Shown: positions 37,401 to 49,087 of the stretch, piece by piece | Layout of the letters: each line of letters opens with the position of its first letter | Position numbering within the stretch: position 1 is the first letter of the stretch | Assembly: GCA_000310025.1 (NCBI GenBank) | Contig: FN649743.1 | Location: 4,216,807 to 4,280,806 of the forward strand | Origin: Ectocarpus siliculosus | Lineage: Eukaryota; Sar; Phaeophyceae; Ectocarpales; Ectocarpaceae | Direction of reading: 5' to 3' | DNA: 64,000 nt | Position numbers and translations under genes: made by a program | Notes under the pieces: model-generated | Told to the model about the DNA's origin: nothing | Database searches by the model: none | What the model saw: the letters and a program-made list of their open reading frames with translations, nothing else

Positions 37401-37728
37401 GTGTGGTGTAGGGGGGTGGTGTTCCACGGTTTCCACATGGAGGGCCCCTTGGTTGTAGGGAAATTACAGATTTAACGTGTCATTTGGACTTTGGAGCAGC
37501 TGGCCATCTGCTAGCATGGCGCCGAGGTCCTTGGATTTCCCCAGCCAAGCTGGTACGTGGGGGGTGGGGGGGGGCTTACCGAATCTCTGGTCGAGGGTCG
37601 CGCAAGAATGGCACCGTTTCTTCGATCAGCTCGCGAGTGATGCTGCCAGTGTTGCGTTCGCCATGATTGCCTTCTGTCTGCTCTCCCGTTGTCTTGGTAC
37701 CTGCTGTTGCACCTTCGAAAGTCGACAT
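29225..37728 (-). CDS. HGH1: HGH1 homologue, armadillo-repeat eEF2 chaperone (12 exons, complete)
   Basis: HGH1 is known in yeast as a cytosolic adaptor that helps fold translation elongation factor 2 with the chaperonin TRiC. Exons in coding order: 37728-37580, 36769-36659, 36139-36038, 35693-35606, 34481-34332, 33616-33444, 32425-32353, 31790-31644, 31347-31219, 30760-30659, 30187-30089, 29524-29225. They total 1623 nt, 540 aa, in frame (human HGH1 is about 390 aa). Family signatures are DAVSCLVNVS, QLLANVTR, DQWQHCASVLCNAARIPEGR, GVAGCVRNCCFEELDHPWLL, REPVQCIKRDIVEALLQ and LRKCGVYFVIREMDKSEPD. Two additions explain the extra length: an acidic insert in exon 6, with six aspartates from a GAC microsatellite, just before the DQWQH motif; and a low-complexity acidic C-terminal tail from exon 12. 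The start is the ATG at 37728, giving MSTFEGATAG. A (CTG)6 run lies just upstream of the exon 6 acceptor. Confidence 0.93.
31447..31489 (+). repeat. GA microsatellite in HGH1 intron 8
   Basis: A near-pure GA run is followed to about 31580 by degenerate GAGACAGA sequence. On the transcribed strand it is a CT-rich tract inside the intron upstream of exon 9. Confidence 0.9.
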
Positions 37729-40700
37729 TGGCCTGGGCCAATCAACAGCAACCACGCATGCAACGAAGCGCAGCAGAATGTGCTTTACTGATTGAAGTTT
37801 TCCGAGGCACACGACGCTGCGGACGTGCAGCAGTCGCGCACCAGTAGCCTTGTCCAGAGGACTCGAGCAAAAAAAAAAAAAACGACGCATTCGTAGCTTG
37901 CCCCGTGTATGTCTCCCTGAAGCCAAGGCCGGGACATAAAAGCCTTTGAGGCATGATGCATAGGCAGCCTGAAATGGAAACTGCTACTTCGAAGCTTTTA
38001 TTTACTGAAGACCAGCTACTGTAAACTTCCAATGTAAACTGCTGTGTTGCACACAACTCCCATCGGTCGCCTTATAGCTGTTCCTGCTAAACGTGCCCCG
38101 CTGCCGCTGCCACCATGCCGCATGTGCGAGAGGACACCCGGCACACCCACATGCAGTCGCAACCGGCTCAATACATATCACTAAATCGAGCAGTTGGTGT
38201 AGGGACTTGAGAAGTCGTCGTTTATGATGCACCCGTAGTGTTGGGTATATAACCTGAGCTGGTATAAACAACGTAGCTGTGTACATTGACGATCGCCGAT
38301 CGCCACCAGATTCAAACTTGAAATAATTCCGCCGCATGTGTCAGGGCGTAGAGCGTAGGTATGCACCATGGAAACGCATGCTCTAGCTCTCTGCGAGCAT
38401 CAACACGCACTCAACCTCCACCCGTTGATGACTTCGATACACGTACAAGCTCTGGACGCAAGGAACACATCGGTGGGAGCAAGCAACTGGGCAAAACATC
38501 AACACCAGTGTGTAGAGAGAAGTTGTGTGGTTTGCGGGGCGCGGCACGAGACCGTGTTCTACGCTACAGCTGCTGCTGAGAAAAAGTCCCTACTCGATGC
38601 GAGAATGACTCGTGGACGACAAGCAGCTCGATCGCACCTTGTGTCCAGTGAAAGTAGTGCGCACAGGTCAGGCAGAGACCGGCAAGTGCTGAGTGCTGAA
38701 AGCAGGATGTTGGATGTTCAAAATGTTCGAGACCGGCTACCAAAGGTTTTCCACAACATTCAAGAGCGTGTTTCGTTCATGTTCAATTTGCAGATCTTCT
38801 CGGTCGGGAGCTCGGGAGCTGTCTCGGAGTCCGAACTCCGAGAATGGGAAGCAAAGCCTCGGGGCGCGCGCGAACGAGAGGGGCGAAGATAAAGAGAGAC
38901 TTGTGTATTTTCAGAGAGACCAATGGATGTATCGCTTCCCCACTCCGTTCACGTCTCAACTCTGAATCTCTCGGTATGTATCCAATGTATCCAGAAAACG
39001 CTAAAAATACTAAGAGGAAACCTGCGCGCCGTTCGGATATTTCCCTTTTTGGAAAGTTATTTTGGAAGGAAAGAGAGAGCCTGTTTCCAAATGCAGGCAA
39101 TAATACGTTGCCGTTGCGGGCGTGGGCGAGGACAGACAAAAAGGGTTGACGACGCGGATACACACACTGTCAGATGTTCATGCATTCATTGTGCATGTAG
39201 TGTTGTCTGACCGCTTTTTTCCCCGCCAACAACGTTTTGACAAGCCTTAGAACCATGGCCGACATTTTTCACGCATGACAAGAGGCTCTGATACATGTAC
39301 GCGCCCGTACTTTTTGAGAACCTGGCAGCTATGCATAGGAGCTCCATCAACATAATTTTTTTTCGAGCAACAACAACTGCAAGCGCACATTTACGATGGC
39401 CGACTACCAATACCCGGGCCTCGCGCATTATTATGCAACGGGAGACATTCCCTACGATAGGGGTGCAAAAATACGAGCTGATTACGCGGTGGCTAAGGGT
39501 TGGCTGTAAGCAGTGGCGTGTACTGTGCAGGCAGTAGGGTTTCAACCCTACCGACTCACTATCTCGGCTTGGCTTCTCGGGGCGGTTATTTCGTATTTCG
39601 GCATGCTTTGGCGTCATTACACATCGTCGTTCGACCAATATACAATTGTAGGACAGGAGTTAGTTAACGTTCCATGCCCCATGCTAGGAGGCACGTCCAC
39701 GGCCACCGCGCAATGTGCCGAATGATCGTGTCAATATAGAGGGGGCGGGAGGCCGAACCGTCCCGCCAGTTGTTCCCCGGGGGAGCAAAGGTCATCCATC
39801 TCTGACAGTCTAGACCTTCGACCCGGGAGCGCGATCGTTTCACGCACGCACGCTACCTCTGAGATACTTCCGCAGGGATGCCGGTTTTCGCGCGTCAATT
39901 AATTGCAGTTGGTGTCATCAATTACAGACCCGTTGATGATGTTTCTAGAGGTGTAGCAATTGCTGCAGACGATGCAAGCCGAAAGAAGCTGCCCACCGTC
40001 CGTGACGAGCGTTTCCAAGGCCCGTCTTACCCAGCATTGCGATGAAAGTGCCTCCCAACGAAATACGCGCGTGTTGGAGAGCAAGACAAGAGCCACTACT
40101 ACCCAAACCCAACCGCTACGCCGACATATTCAAATCCATACGCATACTCGCGAACGTTGCCAAAGGTTTTGCGAATCTAACCCGATTTTGCTACCTTGAG
40201 GTTCTTTGCAGAAAAAAATAGCATGTCGGCAAAAAATATCTGATTTCTGTTCAAGCGCCTTTCTGGCCAGTACCGCCATGAGCAAGAGCAAGAGGACGGA
40301 ATGCCAATATTCAGCGCATTTTCTTGCACATTTTGGCGAAATCACGCTATCGGTACATCCAGCGGAGGCGGACTCACAAAAGTGCACGTGTCCAACCTAC
40401 ACCCTCTTGTTCTAATCTATTGAAACACGTACACGACACAATGTTGCAGCGTCGACTTTCACAAAGAATTATCTCACCTCTTGGAGCAAGGCGACAGCTG
40501 CATGCATCGATTTTCTATATTGTCAGAATGCACGAACACGAGCCGTGCGTTTGCCGCAACGCTTCGAACGACCAATCAGCGACCAAACCAGAACTGCTTG
40601 GACGGTCAAGCGGCTAACCTCCCGATTGCAACAGGAAAATAACTACTGCAACGACAACGACAACGCAGTGTCGTGCTAGTGAACTCCTCCGAATCGAAAA

Positions 40701-41891
40701 AATACAACTACCGTTAACAACACTTTTTTCGGGTACATTCTTAACAGCAATGGCCACCTTGGTGGGTGACGGAGGGAAATTCAATCGAGCGAGGCCTAAG
40801 ACTTGTACACTGAAACGCGACCGGCATGCGTATCGAGAACCCTGTGCGTCCAGCTACAGTAGTCATCTACACCAATTAAAAAAAAAAAAAACACCAAGAA
40901 CATAGATGAAAAACACCACAATGATCGTCATTGTGGCGCACGCACCACCCTTGGAACCGCTTCGCAACTCTCGTGTGCTGGATGTGCCATTCGCCACATA
41001 ATGTCGTGCCTCCTTAACTGGCCAACCCATCTTCCGTGCATGCCCGGGGAGAGCAATGTCCGAAGCGCCAGTCCATGGAGAAAGCAGGTAGACTGGCGAA
41101 AATGCGGCTCTCACCCGCTTAAGGGACGTCAGGTCTTCGATGAATACCTGTAAAGACACATGTGAGAGCGCCAAGAACAATGACGCTACTGTTGTCTGTT
41201 ATTTCTTCAACAATAATAACCCTTCCGGGCTCTGCTCAGTACCTTCAAACATCTCCAATGACGCGGACGCCTGCCAAGGTCAATAATCAGATCTTGACTT
41301 TGACCGCCGGTCGGTGTGGACGTCGGCAGGTCAAACATGGCTCGAACCTTGGTGTGGCAGTAGCAACCAAAATAGCTTCTAGACGTAAAACGAGACATTC
41401 CTTCACGATTTCGTCGACACACCCACCAAAAATCGTATATTTGCAGAACGGGGTTCGAGACGGCAGGATGGCAGCCAGTCTACATCAATACAAACAGGAC
41501 TGTAGCGGTATCATTGATGTAGAGGAACGAGGGGGCCATTGTACCTCGTCGCAAACGTACCACGTCACACGTCAAGATGGCACCGCGACAAACAGCCAGT
41601 GTATTGTCATGGTGATTGTCGCAGCAGAAAACCACGCCTACACCAAGGAAGTTCAATGTAACAAGGGACTGCTACCACCATCTGGTGGATTCCTGGTATG
41701 GATATGATAACTCCTCTTCGAGGTGCTTATCTGTCGAATTCTACGCGATGGACGCCCCCCGGGCAACTTCACAGTTCGAACCCCCGTAAGATTGATCTAG
41801 ACGCATCGATAGGTTCCTGACTACTGTTTGAGTGCCGATCAACCTTTCGATGAACTACTGTCGGTTAGATCTATTCAACATACCCAACAGA
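37729..41891. other. Spacer between HGH1 and the ankyrin gene; no supported gene
   Basis: The left edge should hold the HGH1 promoter. Several open frames of 100-180 codons occur, notably 38368-38892 (+), 41180-41707 (+, with a signal-peptide-like start MTLLLSVISS) and 40980-41150 (-). None has a recognisable domain, repeated structure or splice-consistent partner, so none is called. Confidence 0.45.
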
Positions 41892-43217
41892 TCAGCCCAA
41901 TAGTTCCAGCCCTGGACCAATACATCCTGCCCACCTGAGCACGGCCGACAGAAGGGCGTTGCGTCTTGTGCTCAATCCTAGAACCGGGAACATCCTGCTG
42001 CGCGGGGACGGAGTCACCTTGGTCCTCTTTGTAACCTCTGCAGTATGAGCTATATCTGGGGCATCGCTTACCCACAGCCAAGAGGCTGCGTGAACTGCCT
42101 CAACCCTTAGCAGCAAGCGGTGGACGGCGTTCAGCTTGTGGGCCTGCTCTTCTGTGATGTCCCTTCCTATGACCCTGTTCTCGCCGAGGTAGTGGTCCAC
42201 GAGCCCTAGGGGGGTTTCTTCCACGGGTAAAAATCCAAGTTTCAACACTCGAACTACCGATGTTGTGTCCGCGCCGGCGTCAATAATCATGCGCACGATC
42301 CTGGGAAAGCACCATCTGTCACCTTCATCTTCAATGCTGCATAGCAGAGGTGTTCTGCCGAAAGGGTCGCGCGCTTCGTCCACGTAGGCACCGGTGGGAT
42401 TCCCTTGCAGCTGTTGCTGCCGCAAGAGGAATTTGATCGACCCTTCCCGGTTCTCCTTGATCGCGCCGATAAGGGCGATACCCGTGTCGACCACTCCAGC
42501 ATTAGCCAAAACGGCCATGGTGTCTACAAACTGTTCCTTGGCGGCGTGATAGAGAGCATGTGCGCCCCTGCTAGGACCACCACAGCCGTCGATCCCAAGC
42601 TGATCTAAAAACTCGCGTACCACCAGGGAACGCCCTTTCCCCGCCGCCGCGTCCAATGGGACAAATCTATCGCGCGAAACGTTCAGTCGTATCAACAGCG
42701 GGTCCGCTTTTGCACGAAGGAAAGCCCGGACCGCTTCCACATGGCCTCGCTCACACGCTATGTACAGTGGGGTCGCTCTATCGAACCTGCGGCTGTTGAG
42801 ATTCGCGCCTGCCTCGATGAGTGCTTTAATCAGTGCGGCGTGCCCCTTGTCCGCAGCTAGGTGAAGCGGCCTAGAGCCGTTTGTAGAGGTCGCCGCTTCC
42901 AGGTCGGCACCGGCGTTCACGAGCATCTTGCAAACAGCTAGGTTGCCGTACTGGGCGCAAGTGAGAAGAGCCGTAAAGCCAAGGTCCGCCACTATCAACA
43001 CGTTGGCCCCCTCCTTCACCAGAATCCTCACGATGCGCGTATAACCTCTCTGGGATGCTACCATTAGAGGGGTCCAGCCATCAGGATCGCCTTGGTTGAT
43101 ATTAATCAAGCCCGAGGAGAGGATGGCTGCGGTGCGCTGGGTGGAGCCTGTATCGGCGGCAAAATGCAGCTCATTTTTGGGACCTCGAGGCCACTTCTCT
43201 TGGGCAGGCATGATCAT
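41892..43217 (-). CDS. Ankyrin-repeat protein, single exon
   Basis: The product is 441 aa from the ATG at 43217 (MIMPAQEKWP). The open frame runs further upstream, but only through an 8-bp minisatellite, so this start is preferred. At least five to six ankyrin repeats are visible in the first two thirds: DGWTPLMVASQRGYTRIVRI, FTALLTCAQYGNLAVCKMLV, SRPLHLAADKGHAALIKALI, ATPLYIACERGHVEAVRAFL, then degenerate ones around FGRTPLLCSIEDEGDRW. The C-terminal part (EEQAHKLNAVHRLLLRVEAV, then AASWLW) is not ankyrin and has no known function to me. Ankyrin repeats mediate protein binding; no catalytic domain, signal peptide or membrane segment is seen. It is intron-less, unlike every other gene in the window, as often seen in expanded ankyrin families or retrocopies. 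Partner and process cannot be inferred. Confidence 0.87.
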   Translation of the reverse strand: MIMPAQEKWPRGPKNELHFAADTGSTQRTAAILSSGLININQGDPDGWTPLMVASQRGYTRIVRILVKEGANVLIVADLGFTALLTCAQYGNLAVCKMLVNAGADLEAATSTNGSRPLHLAADKGHAALIKALIEAGANLNSRRFDRATPLYIACERGHVEAVRAFLRAKADPLLIRLNVSRDRFVPLDAAAGKGRSLVVREFLDQLGIDGCGGPSRGAHALYHAAKEQFVDTMAVLANAGVVDTGIALIGAIKENREGSIKFLLRQQQLQGNPTGAYVDEARDPFGRTPLLCSIEDEGDRWCFPRIVRMIIDAGADTTSVVRVLKLGFLPVEETPLGLVDHYLGENRVIGRDITEEQAHKLNAVHRLLLRVEAVHAASWLWVSDAPDIAHTAEVTKRTKVTPSPRSRMFPVLGLSTRRNALLSAVLRWAGCIGPGLELLG

Positions 43218-43286
43218 CTCACTTGCTACAAGGTGTGCTCTCGTAACTCGCTTTATCCTGCGAGAGACAGCAGAGAGGATGACGCC

Positions 43287-43340
43287 CACACGCCCACACG
43301 CCCACACGCCCACACGCCCGCACGCCCGCACACCCGTCTG
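43287..43340 (+). repeat. 8-bp minisatellite upstream of the ankyrin gene
   Basis: About six units of ACACGCCC (later GCACGCCC) lie 70-120 bp upstream of the proposed ankyrin start, in the promoter or 5' UTR. Because 8 is not a multiple of 3, the open frame through it gives an alternating GRVGV/WACGR pattern that should not be read as protein. Confidence 0.85.
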
Positions 43341-44443
43341 AGGCTGGCCCAGAGCCCAGGCTATATTCTCCCAATGAGTTTATCACGGAGGGCATTGATT
43401 GGATGATGTGGACAGTCCCGTCAACACAAGACACAGCGCAATACGCTGCTACAACCCCCGATATTGTATATTGTATCTGGTATGAGGTTAGAGAAGGTAA
43501 CGGGCGGTGTCATGATTGCATCATGGCCACGAATCAAACCGATCTCGCATTTAATTCCGCTCGCGCAGGGCCACGGCGAGGCTTGCTTGCTACCATCTCA
43601 CGAAAACACTAGCGAATGGACTATGGACGTACGTCCTGATCATGGTGGCCTCCGCATGCTACACCCTGACCGGCCTGTGCTGCGTGTGGGCCATGTGGAA
43701 GTTGAGGAGAGAGTTTTTCATCGCCCTAAGGTAGACGACGCTGAATGCTGTGAGTGGAATGCTTACTGCACCTCGTATGTAGATAAGCTGATACTTTCAG
43801 ACCGTAGAAGAGGCACCACACGGGCACTTCTCTGGTCTAGATGCATACCGTAGTGTAAATGCAGTAAATAGTAGACACAGCAGTAATACAACCTTTGATC
43901 AGGGGCAAAGCCGTGTAGGGAATCAGCGCGCGGGTCCAAAGTCAATGATTGATGGGGATTGGCATCGATTCTAAGGCTCAGCACTCGCTTTGATACCCTA
44001 GACTACTGTATGTAGTTGCCTTGATACTCCTTGGTATGCTTCGTAGCAGTATCGGGTGACCCCCTGAGAGCGATTCAGACAGAGAGCCTTCGCGCCATTT
44101 ATAGGGTCTGGTCGAACAACAATACTGCTGTAGTAGTCTAGGCTGTGGAGCCAGTTCGTTTAGTTTCTGATTGCTTTGCAAAGAAAGGTCAGAATCTTGG
44201 TCCGAAAAACGACTTGAAGTAATAATGTGGTTCCGCCCACAGGAAGCACCCAGGGGCCAGCGCTGCAGACAAAGGTGCTCATCAGGGCTGGCAAGCAACG
44301 TCCATGGAAGCTTGAAAGCTTCCATCATGATAGCTTTGAACAACTTAACGCTAACCCTAACCCCCAATGCTATCCTCAAGCTGAACTCGGGTGATATACT
44401 TCCACGGAAGTTATGCCTCCCGAGGTATTAGTCAAAACGTCTA

Positions 44444-45077
44444 CAGATAGCGCCCACAGATAAGAAAAGAAACGTCAACGTCGGGTCGAGCCTCAATCCC
44501 TTATTTTGGGTCAAAGGGCCAGCCCGAAGTCGTCCCATTTCTGAAAAGGCATTTCTTACTCCTTTGGACTGTCGCATCCCCCTGATTCTCATGTTTCTTT
44601 GAAGTACTTCGAATTTCTTATTTCTGCCTTTTGGTTTCTGAGGACAGTCCACTTCTTTCTCAAGACCTCGAAAGAGGCGTGGAGAGTGCCATAAAATCCG
44701 TACAGCGGACAGCATGTGGTTGTCCGCGATGTGTAGCAGTACTGCAGTATAGCACAGTGAGCAGCAGGGGCGCGGGGGGCGCCGCGAAAATATCCACTCT
44801 CCCCCCTACCATAAAAAACGCACTGGTCAGCTAGGCAGGGGGGTGGGAGAACCGAAGGAGCAGCAGTGGGACGTCTCTTTCTGGACACGCTCCCCCAGCT
44901 ACCCCTTGTTTCTTACCGTATGTCTTGGGGGTATCTCACCACGATGTTTCTTATTGGGACGTTTCTTATGTTGTGCCCGAGATTGAGCTGTGTGCCGTAG
45001 CCCTTTCTTCATAATTTTCGAAAAAAATTGAGCCTTTTATTCCTTACAAAAGTTTTCTTTACTGCGGGCGCTATCTG
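44444..45077. mobile_element. 634-bp TIR element, second copy of the flotillin-B-intron family
   Basis: Termini CAGATAGCGCCC at both ends in inverted orientation are flanked by TA at 44442-44443 and 45078-45079. Its reverse complement aligns by eye along the left half of the element at 20361-20993, including CTCAAT, TAAGAAAC and GGGGGAG blocks in the same order. Length differs by one base, so this is a defined family rather than chance repeats. No transposase frame is seen. Confidence 0.85.
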
Positions 45078-45123
45078 TATGCTGTGACTTTGATCGAAGA
45101 AAAATTCCAGGGTAACTCAGGGA

Positions 45124-46012
45124 GTAGAACCGCTCCGCGGAGCGGTTTTGTCCTTCTTCAAGTTCCACGGAGCGGAGCGGAGCGTTTTTTTTTCATTTCA
45201 AAATGTCACAGAGCGGTGCGGAGCAGTTTATCCGAGGGCAAAAGTCTCACGGAGCGGAGTTTTTTTTTCATGTCACGGAGCGGTTTATCCTTAGTGCGTT
45301 TTTTTTCACGGAGCGATTTTGTTTTCTCCGTAGCATAAACCGTGCGAAACCGTAGCCTTGAGGACGGTTTTCCGTCAGGAAAAACCGTTGAAACCGCACG
45401 GATATCCGTACAAAATCGACGGAGAACCAGCAATTTCGTGAAGAACGTTGGGTTTGGTGCACCGAAAACCGATTTTCCGCACGGTCTTCTATGGTTGAAG
45501 GCCGCCGGTGACACTGTATACGTCCCCGCCGCTAGGACAGCCCAAACAGACCAATAATTTATGTCAATTAACCAATTATTCAGAAAGGGACCGTTCCCCG
45601 CATCGATACCTCCTCGACTCCTAGTTCCTGCAACTAGTACAACAGTAGATGATCCCTCACTTGCCTCTCGTTGAAACTTGTCAGTACTCATACCTAATAC
45701 CTCCTGCTGTGAGTATTATGTTTAATAGAAAAAAACCCCGAAAAAATACTGTGACTCCGTGGAAAAACCGTGACTTCACTCCGGTTTTACCCGTGACTGC
45801 ATTGTGGTTTTATCCGTGTTCATGTGATGGAGTAGCTCAAACCGCTCCGTGGAAAAACCTCTTGTACGGATTATTGGGAAGCTCCACGGAGCGGAGCGGT
45901 TTATCCGAGGGCAAAATTCTCACGGAGCGGAGCGGTTTTTTCTATCATGTCACGGAGCAGAGCGGAACGGTTTTTCTCAAGGGAAAGTATCACGGAGCGG
46001 AGCGGCCACACA
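45124..46012 (+). repeat. CACGGAGCGGAGCGG repeat cluster (two blocks)
   Basis: About nine copies of a motif near TCACGGAGCGGAGCGGTTT occur in two blocks, 45124-45325 and 45840-46012, with 20-45 nt between copies and shared linkers such as TTTATCCGAGGGCAAAA. The middle (45330-45840) is rich in ACCG/CGGT words, some in inverted orientation. It may be the sub-terminal array of an unidentified element. It is not coding. Confidence 0.75.
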
Positions 46013-47111
46013 CTTTGAAAATGGTGTAGGAGATCGAGCTCCGTCCACGACCAGCATCCGCTCCCGCCAGAGCTACAAGAGCCCTTCATGTTTGCGTTTC
46101 GCGTTTGTTTCTGACGTGCTCCCGATGCTGAAGGGCATCAGTCAGTGTAGCTTGGTACGCCTACAGCCCGCCACGTTTTTAGGACTTGTGGGTGTCCAAC
46201 CCGGCGCTGAACTGGGGACGAGGCAAGCAGGAAGATCACTTCACACCGGCTTGCATGCAGCAGCAAAACCCATTCGACAAAAATCGTAACTACACGACGC
46301 GCCCCTTGAAGACAACGAATTTTATATTGACTTATTTTGAAAAAAATGCAAAAGCACCAGAAAATACAAACGAGACGCACAAGACCAGTCGGAACCCATC
46401 GCGAAAAACAGAATCGTTGATTCTCACACAGGGCGCCAGTAGAGGCTGCCAAAAACACACATATAATGAGTCTACCTCCACACGCCTCCTTGAAACCAAG
46501 ATCAAATATCACACCAGTCTAAATTCAAGTCAAGAGAGCAGAACGGCAGGCCCGTAACTGAGGTCCGTTTTGCAATACATGTAAACCTTATGCATTCTCC
46601 TGATGTCACTCGAGGACACCCTATATCAGCGGGGGAGGGTGTTGACGCACTCAAATCAGCTTCTTGCGTGGTGATATCGAGAGTCGTTGTAGCGGCCTAC
46701 AATCTCCGCAAAATAGGCCAACACCCAGGGTCTTGTACTGCTTGCTCTCGCCGCCACTGATCCGACTCTCCTGACCTGCGGGTTTACTGCAGTCCCCGAT
46801 GCCACTAGCTACTGGGGACGACTGGCAGTTCAGGGGTTTGCGGTCAATGGCGGTGAGCACGGCTGTGGCAAATGGTGGGTTCCGGCGCAGATAACGGACT
46901 GTTTCAGAGACTGCTGCGACCTTCGATATTTCAGCTCGAGTAGCAAACCTGAACGTGACAGCGCACACGACACCTCCCATGGTGTCCTCTACTGATAAAC
47001 AGTAGAACTAAACGGCGGGAATGTTGCTTTCTTTTTATTACTGAAGCAATTGTGGAAATAGAGCCAGAGTCAGAAAGAGGTTTTCTGCCATTTCGCACGG
47101 CGAATATAACA

Positions 47112-47225
47112 ATCAGTTTCTATTCCAAGTCCCATAGATCAGGAGGCCAAGATATCGAAAACGCCGTTATCAGTTTCTATTCCAAGTCCCATACATCAGG
47201 AGGCCAAGATATCGAAAACGCCGTT
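47112..47225 (+). repeat. 57-bp tandem duplication
   Basis: Two adjacent 57-nt units (47112-47168 and 47169-47225) differ at one base (CATAGATC versus CATACATC). The near identity implies a recent event. It lies in non-coding DNA. Confidence 0.95.
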
Positions 47226-49087
47226 CCGGCGTGCGGAGTCCCGACCTGGGTATCCATCCCAGTAGGGGACACGATGAAGCCGCGGCAAGGGTGATGGCAT
47301 GCCCAGATCTCTTGGGGCCGTGATGTCCAAGGCTGCAGCTGCGGTCCGACAACCCCGAAAAATTGAGCGCACACCATTCACGACCCACTACTTTACGCAT
47401 TGTCACAGACCCAAGCCTCCGATTCTGCCAACAGCTGCAGCTAGGTGCGTTGGACGATCAGCAGTGTGGGGGATTGGGTTTGTGACGGCCCGTGCCGCCG
47501 AGGATCGCGAATGACCTGGATCCAGATATTTTGCGGACTTTCGGCAGATGCAGCCTTCTACAGCACGCCCCCAGCAACAGATGTGGGCTTGCATATCGGT
47601 CATGCCGCTGCTCCGTGGTGTCAACTGTAACGAAAAACGTGTCTCGTACGTGATTGTTGGGTGCTGCCTCGGTCATTTACGACACCAGTCAAAGTCGAGA
47701 AACTCTAGGTTAAGAGCCTCTTGTTTTGTTGTACCGAGGCTCTTCATGTACTCTGTAGGCAGCCCATCAGTTACTACATTGTTTAGGGTTTAGAGAAATT
47801 TGCTTCACTAAGCACCTGTTCTTTGTATGGTGAAGTCCTGAAGTTTATCTTTCTTGAGCCTTAAATTCATGACTCTTAGGTTCTTTCATTGTGGGCCACT
47901 TGTTAGCACGATTTTCAGCGTTCGTTCGGGTTCGTCGACAGAAGTGATTGTAGAGCCAAAACACGTTGGTGTGGGAGAAGTGTTAGTGTGGGTCTTTTAT
48001 TTGTTCCGATTTCTCATACTTTCGTGTATTGTTGCCTTTGTTCTGTGCTTGATGTAGTGTTTATTTAGCATCATAAACAGTTGGTTACTTCGGTTGGTAC
48101 TGATTTGGAGCAGAAATGGCTGGTGTCTACCTTCATCGACAGGAGGTGTATTTTATCTATGGCGAGCTAACCGTTGGTGTCCTTCTAGGTTGAGCGAGTG
48201 AGTTTCCTTCCTGGAAGACGGGGTAGTTTTCTGGGAAGGTTGAAATGGGAGTTGCAGTTGCGACGGCATTATCGAAATTCGTCCTTTCGTTGTGTTCGAC
48301 ATTTTCGGTTTGGAAATGCTTTTCATGCCACGCCTAACACCTCTCACCTTTTCATGATGCCTTGTCTGGGAAGTTGTGCCAAGTGTTGTTGTTGTGGTTG
48401 TTGTGGTCGTTGTGGTCGTTGTTCTTTGTGCTCCTGCAATCTTGGTGTTTTCTCCGCGTTGAGAACAGATAGATTCGGGTGGTTAGTGGACCCGAGCACA
48501 TTCAACCCTCAACGCATATGATGTCTTCCACGTTGTGCTGTTGGCTTATATTTTGAGCTTCGTTTATATACTGAAAATTGTCCTATTTTATCGACTGTGA
48601 AGCGTGCGGTCATCCACAAAACGCGAACACCGCCTGAAACATGAAGCACACTTCGTGAGCCAGTGTTTCTGGGTTGGGGTTGTCCATGTACATGAATCAC
48701 CTCGGAATAAATCGTTCACCTGTTGCGTATCGAGGTTCCACATGTGTGCAGCACACGGTGTACCCTGCTGCAAATATCATCTGCTGAACTGCCGTTGGAC
48801 TTTCTATTGCCTTGCTTCGGTTCTCAGGAGCATTGGGTGCTATTTTTTCACTTCCCCAAGGAGAAATTGCGCCAAGCAGACTTCTGTGGGCGCGATTCTG
48901 ACTGTTACTTGTACGGGGCCCATGATTTTTTGCGACAACTTCGAGGTAGTGCACCAGCACGATTGAGTGGTACGCGCGAAAGTCTGATCTTCTCGCCTAG
49001 AGCTCAAGTTATCACGCGCGACAGAATTTTCCTTCACCACACATCACGGCCAACGGTCCCTCTTGCTACATCTTCTCCGTCCCACAG

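Larger units (their letters stand above)
43341..49087. other. Repeat-rich spacer; no supported gene
   Basis: Apart from the separately listed transposon-like element, GAGCGG cluster and 57-bp duplication, only short unrecognised frames are present. Around 47.6-49.0 kb the sequence is T-rich with GTT/GTG runs (48390-48430) and may be a promoter or long 5' intron of the rightward gene that includes 49088-49263. No RNA gene was recognised. Confidence 0.4.

Noticed and set aside
38368-38892. Plus-strand frame of 174 codons upstream of HGH1
   Set aside because: No domain, no repeats and no supporting splice partners.
41180-41707. Plus-strand frame with a signal-peptide-like start
   Set aside because: Beyond the hydrophobic start nothing supports a protein; low-complexity composition and no family resemblance.
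44347-44364. CTAACCCTAACCCC, telomere-like
   Set aside because: Only two partial units; far too short for an interstitial telomere.
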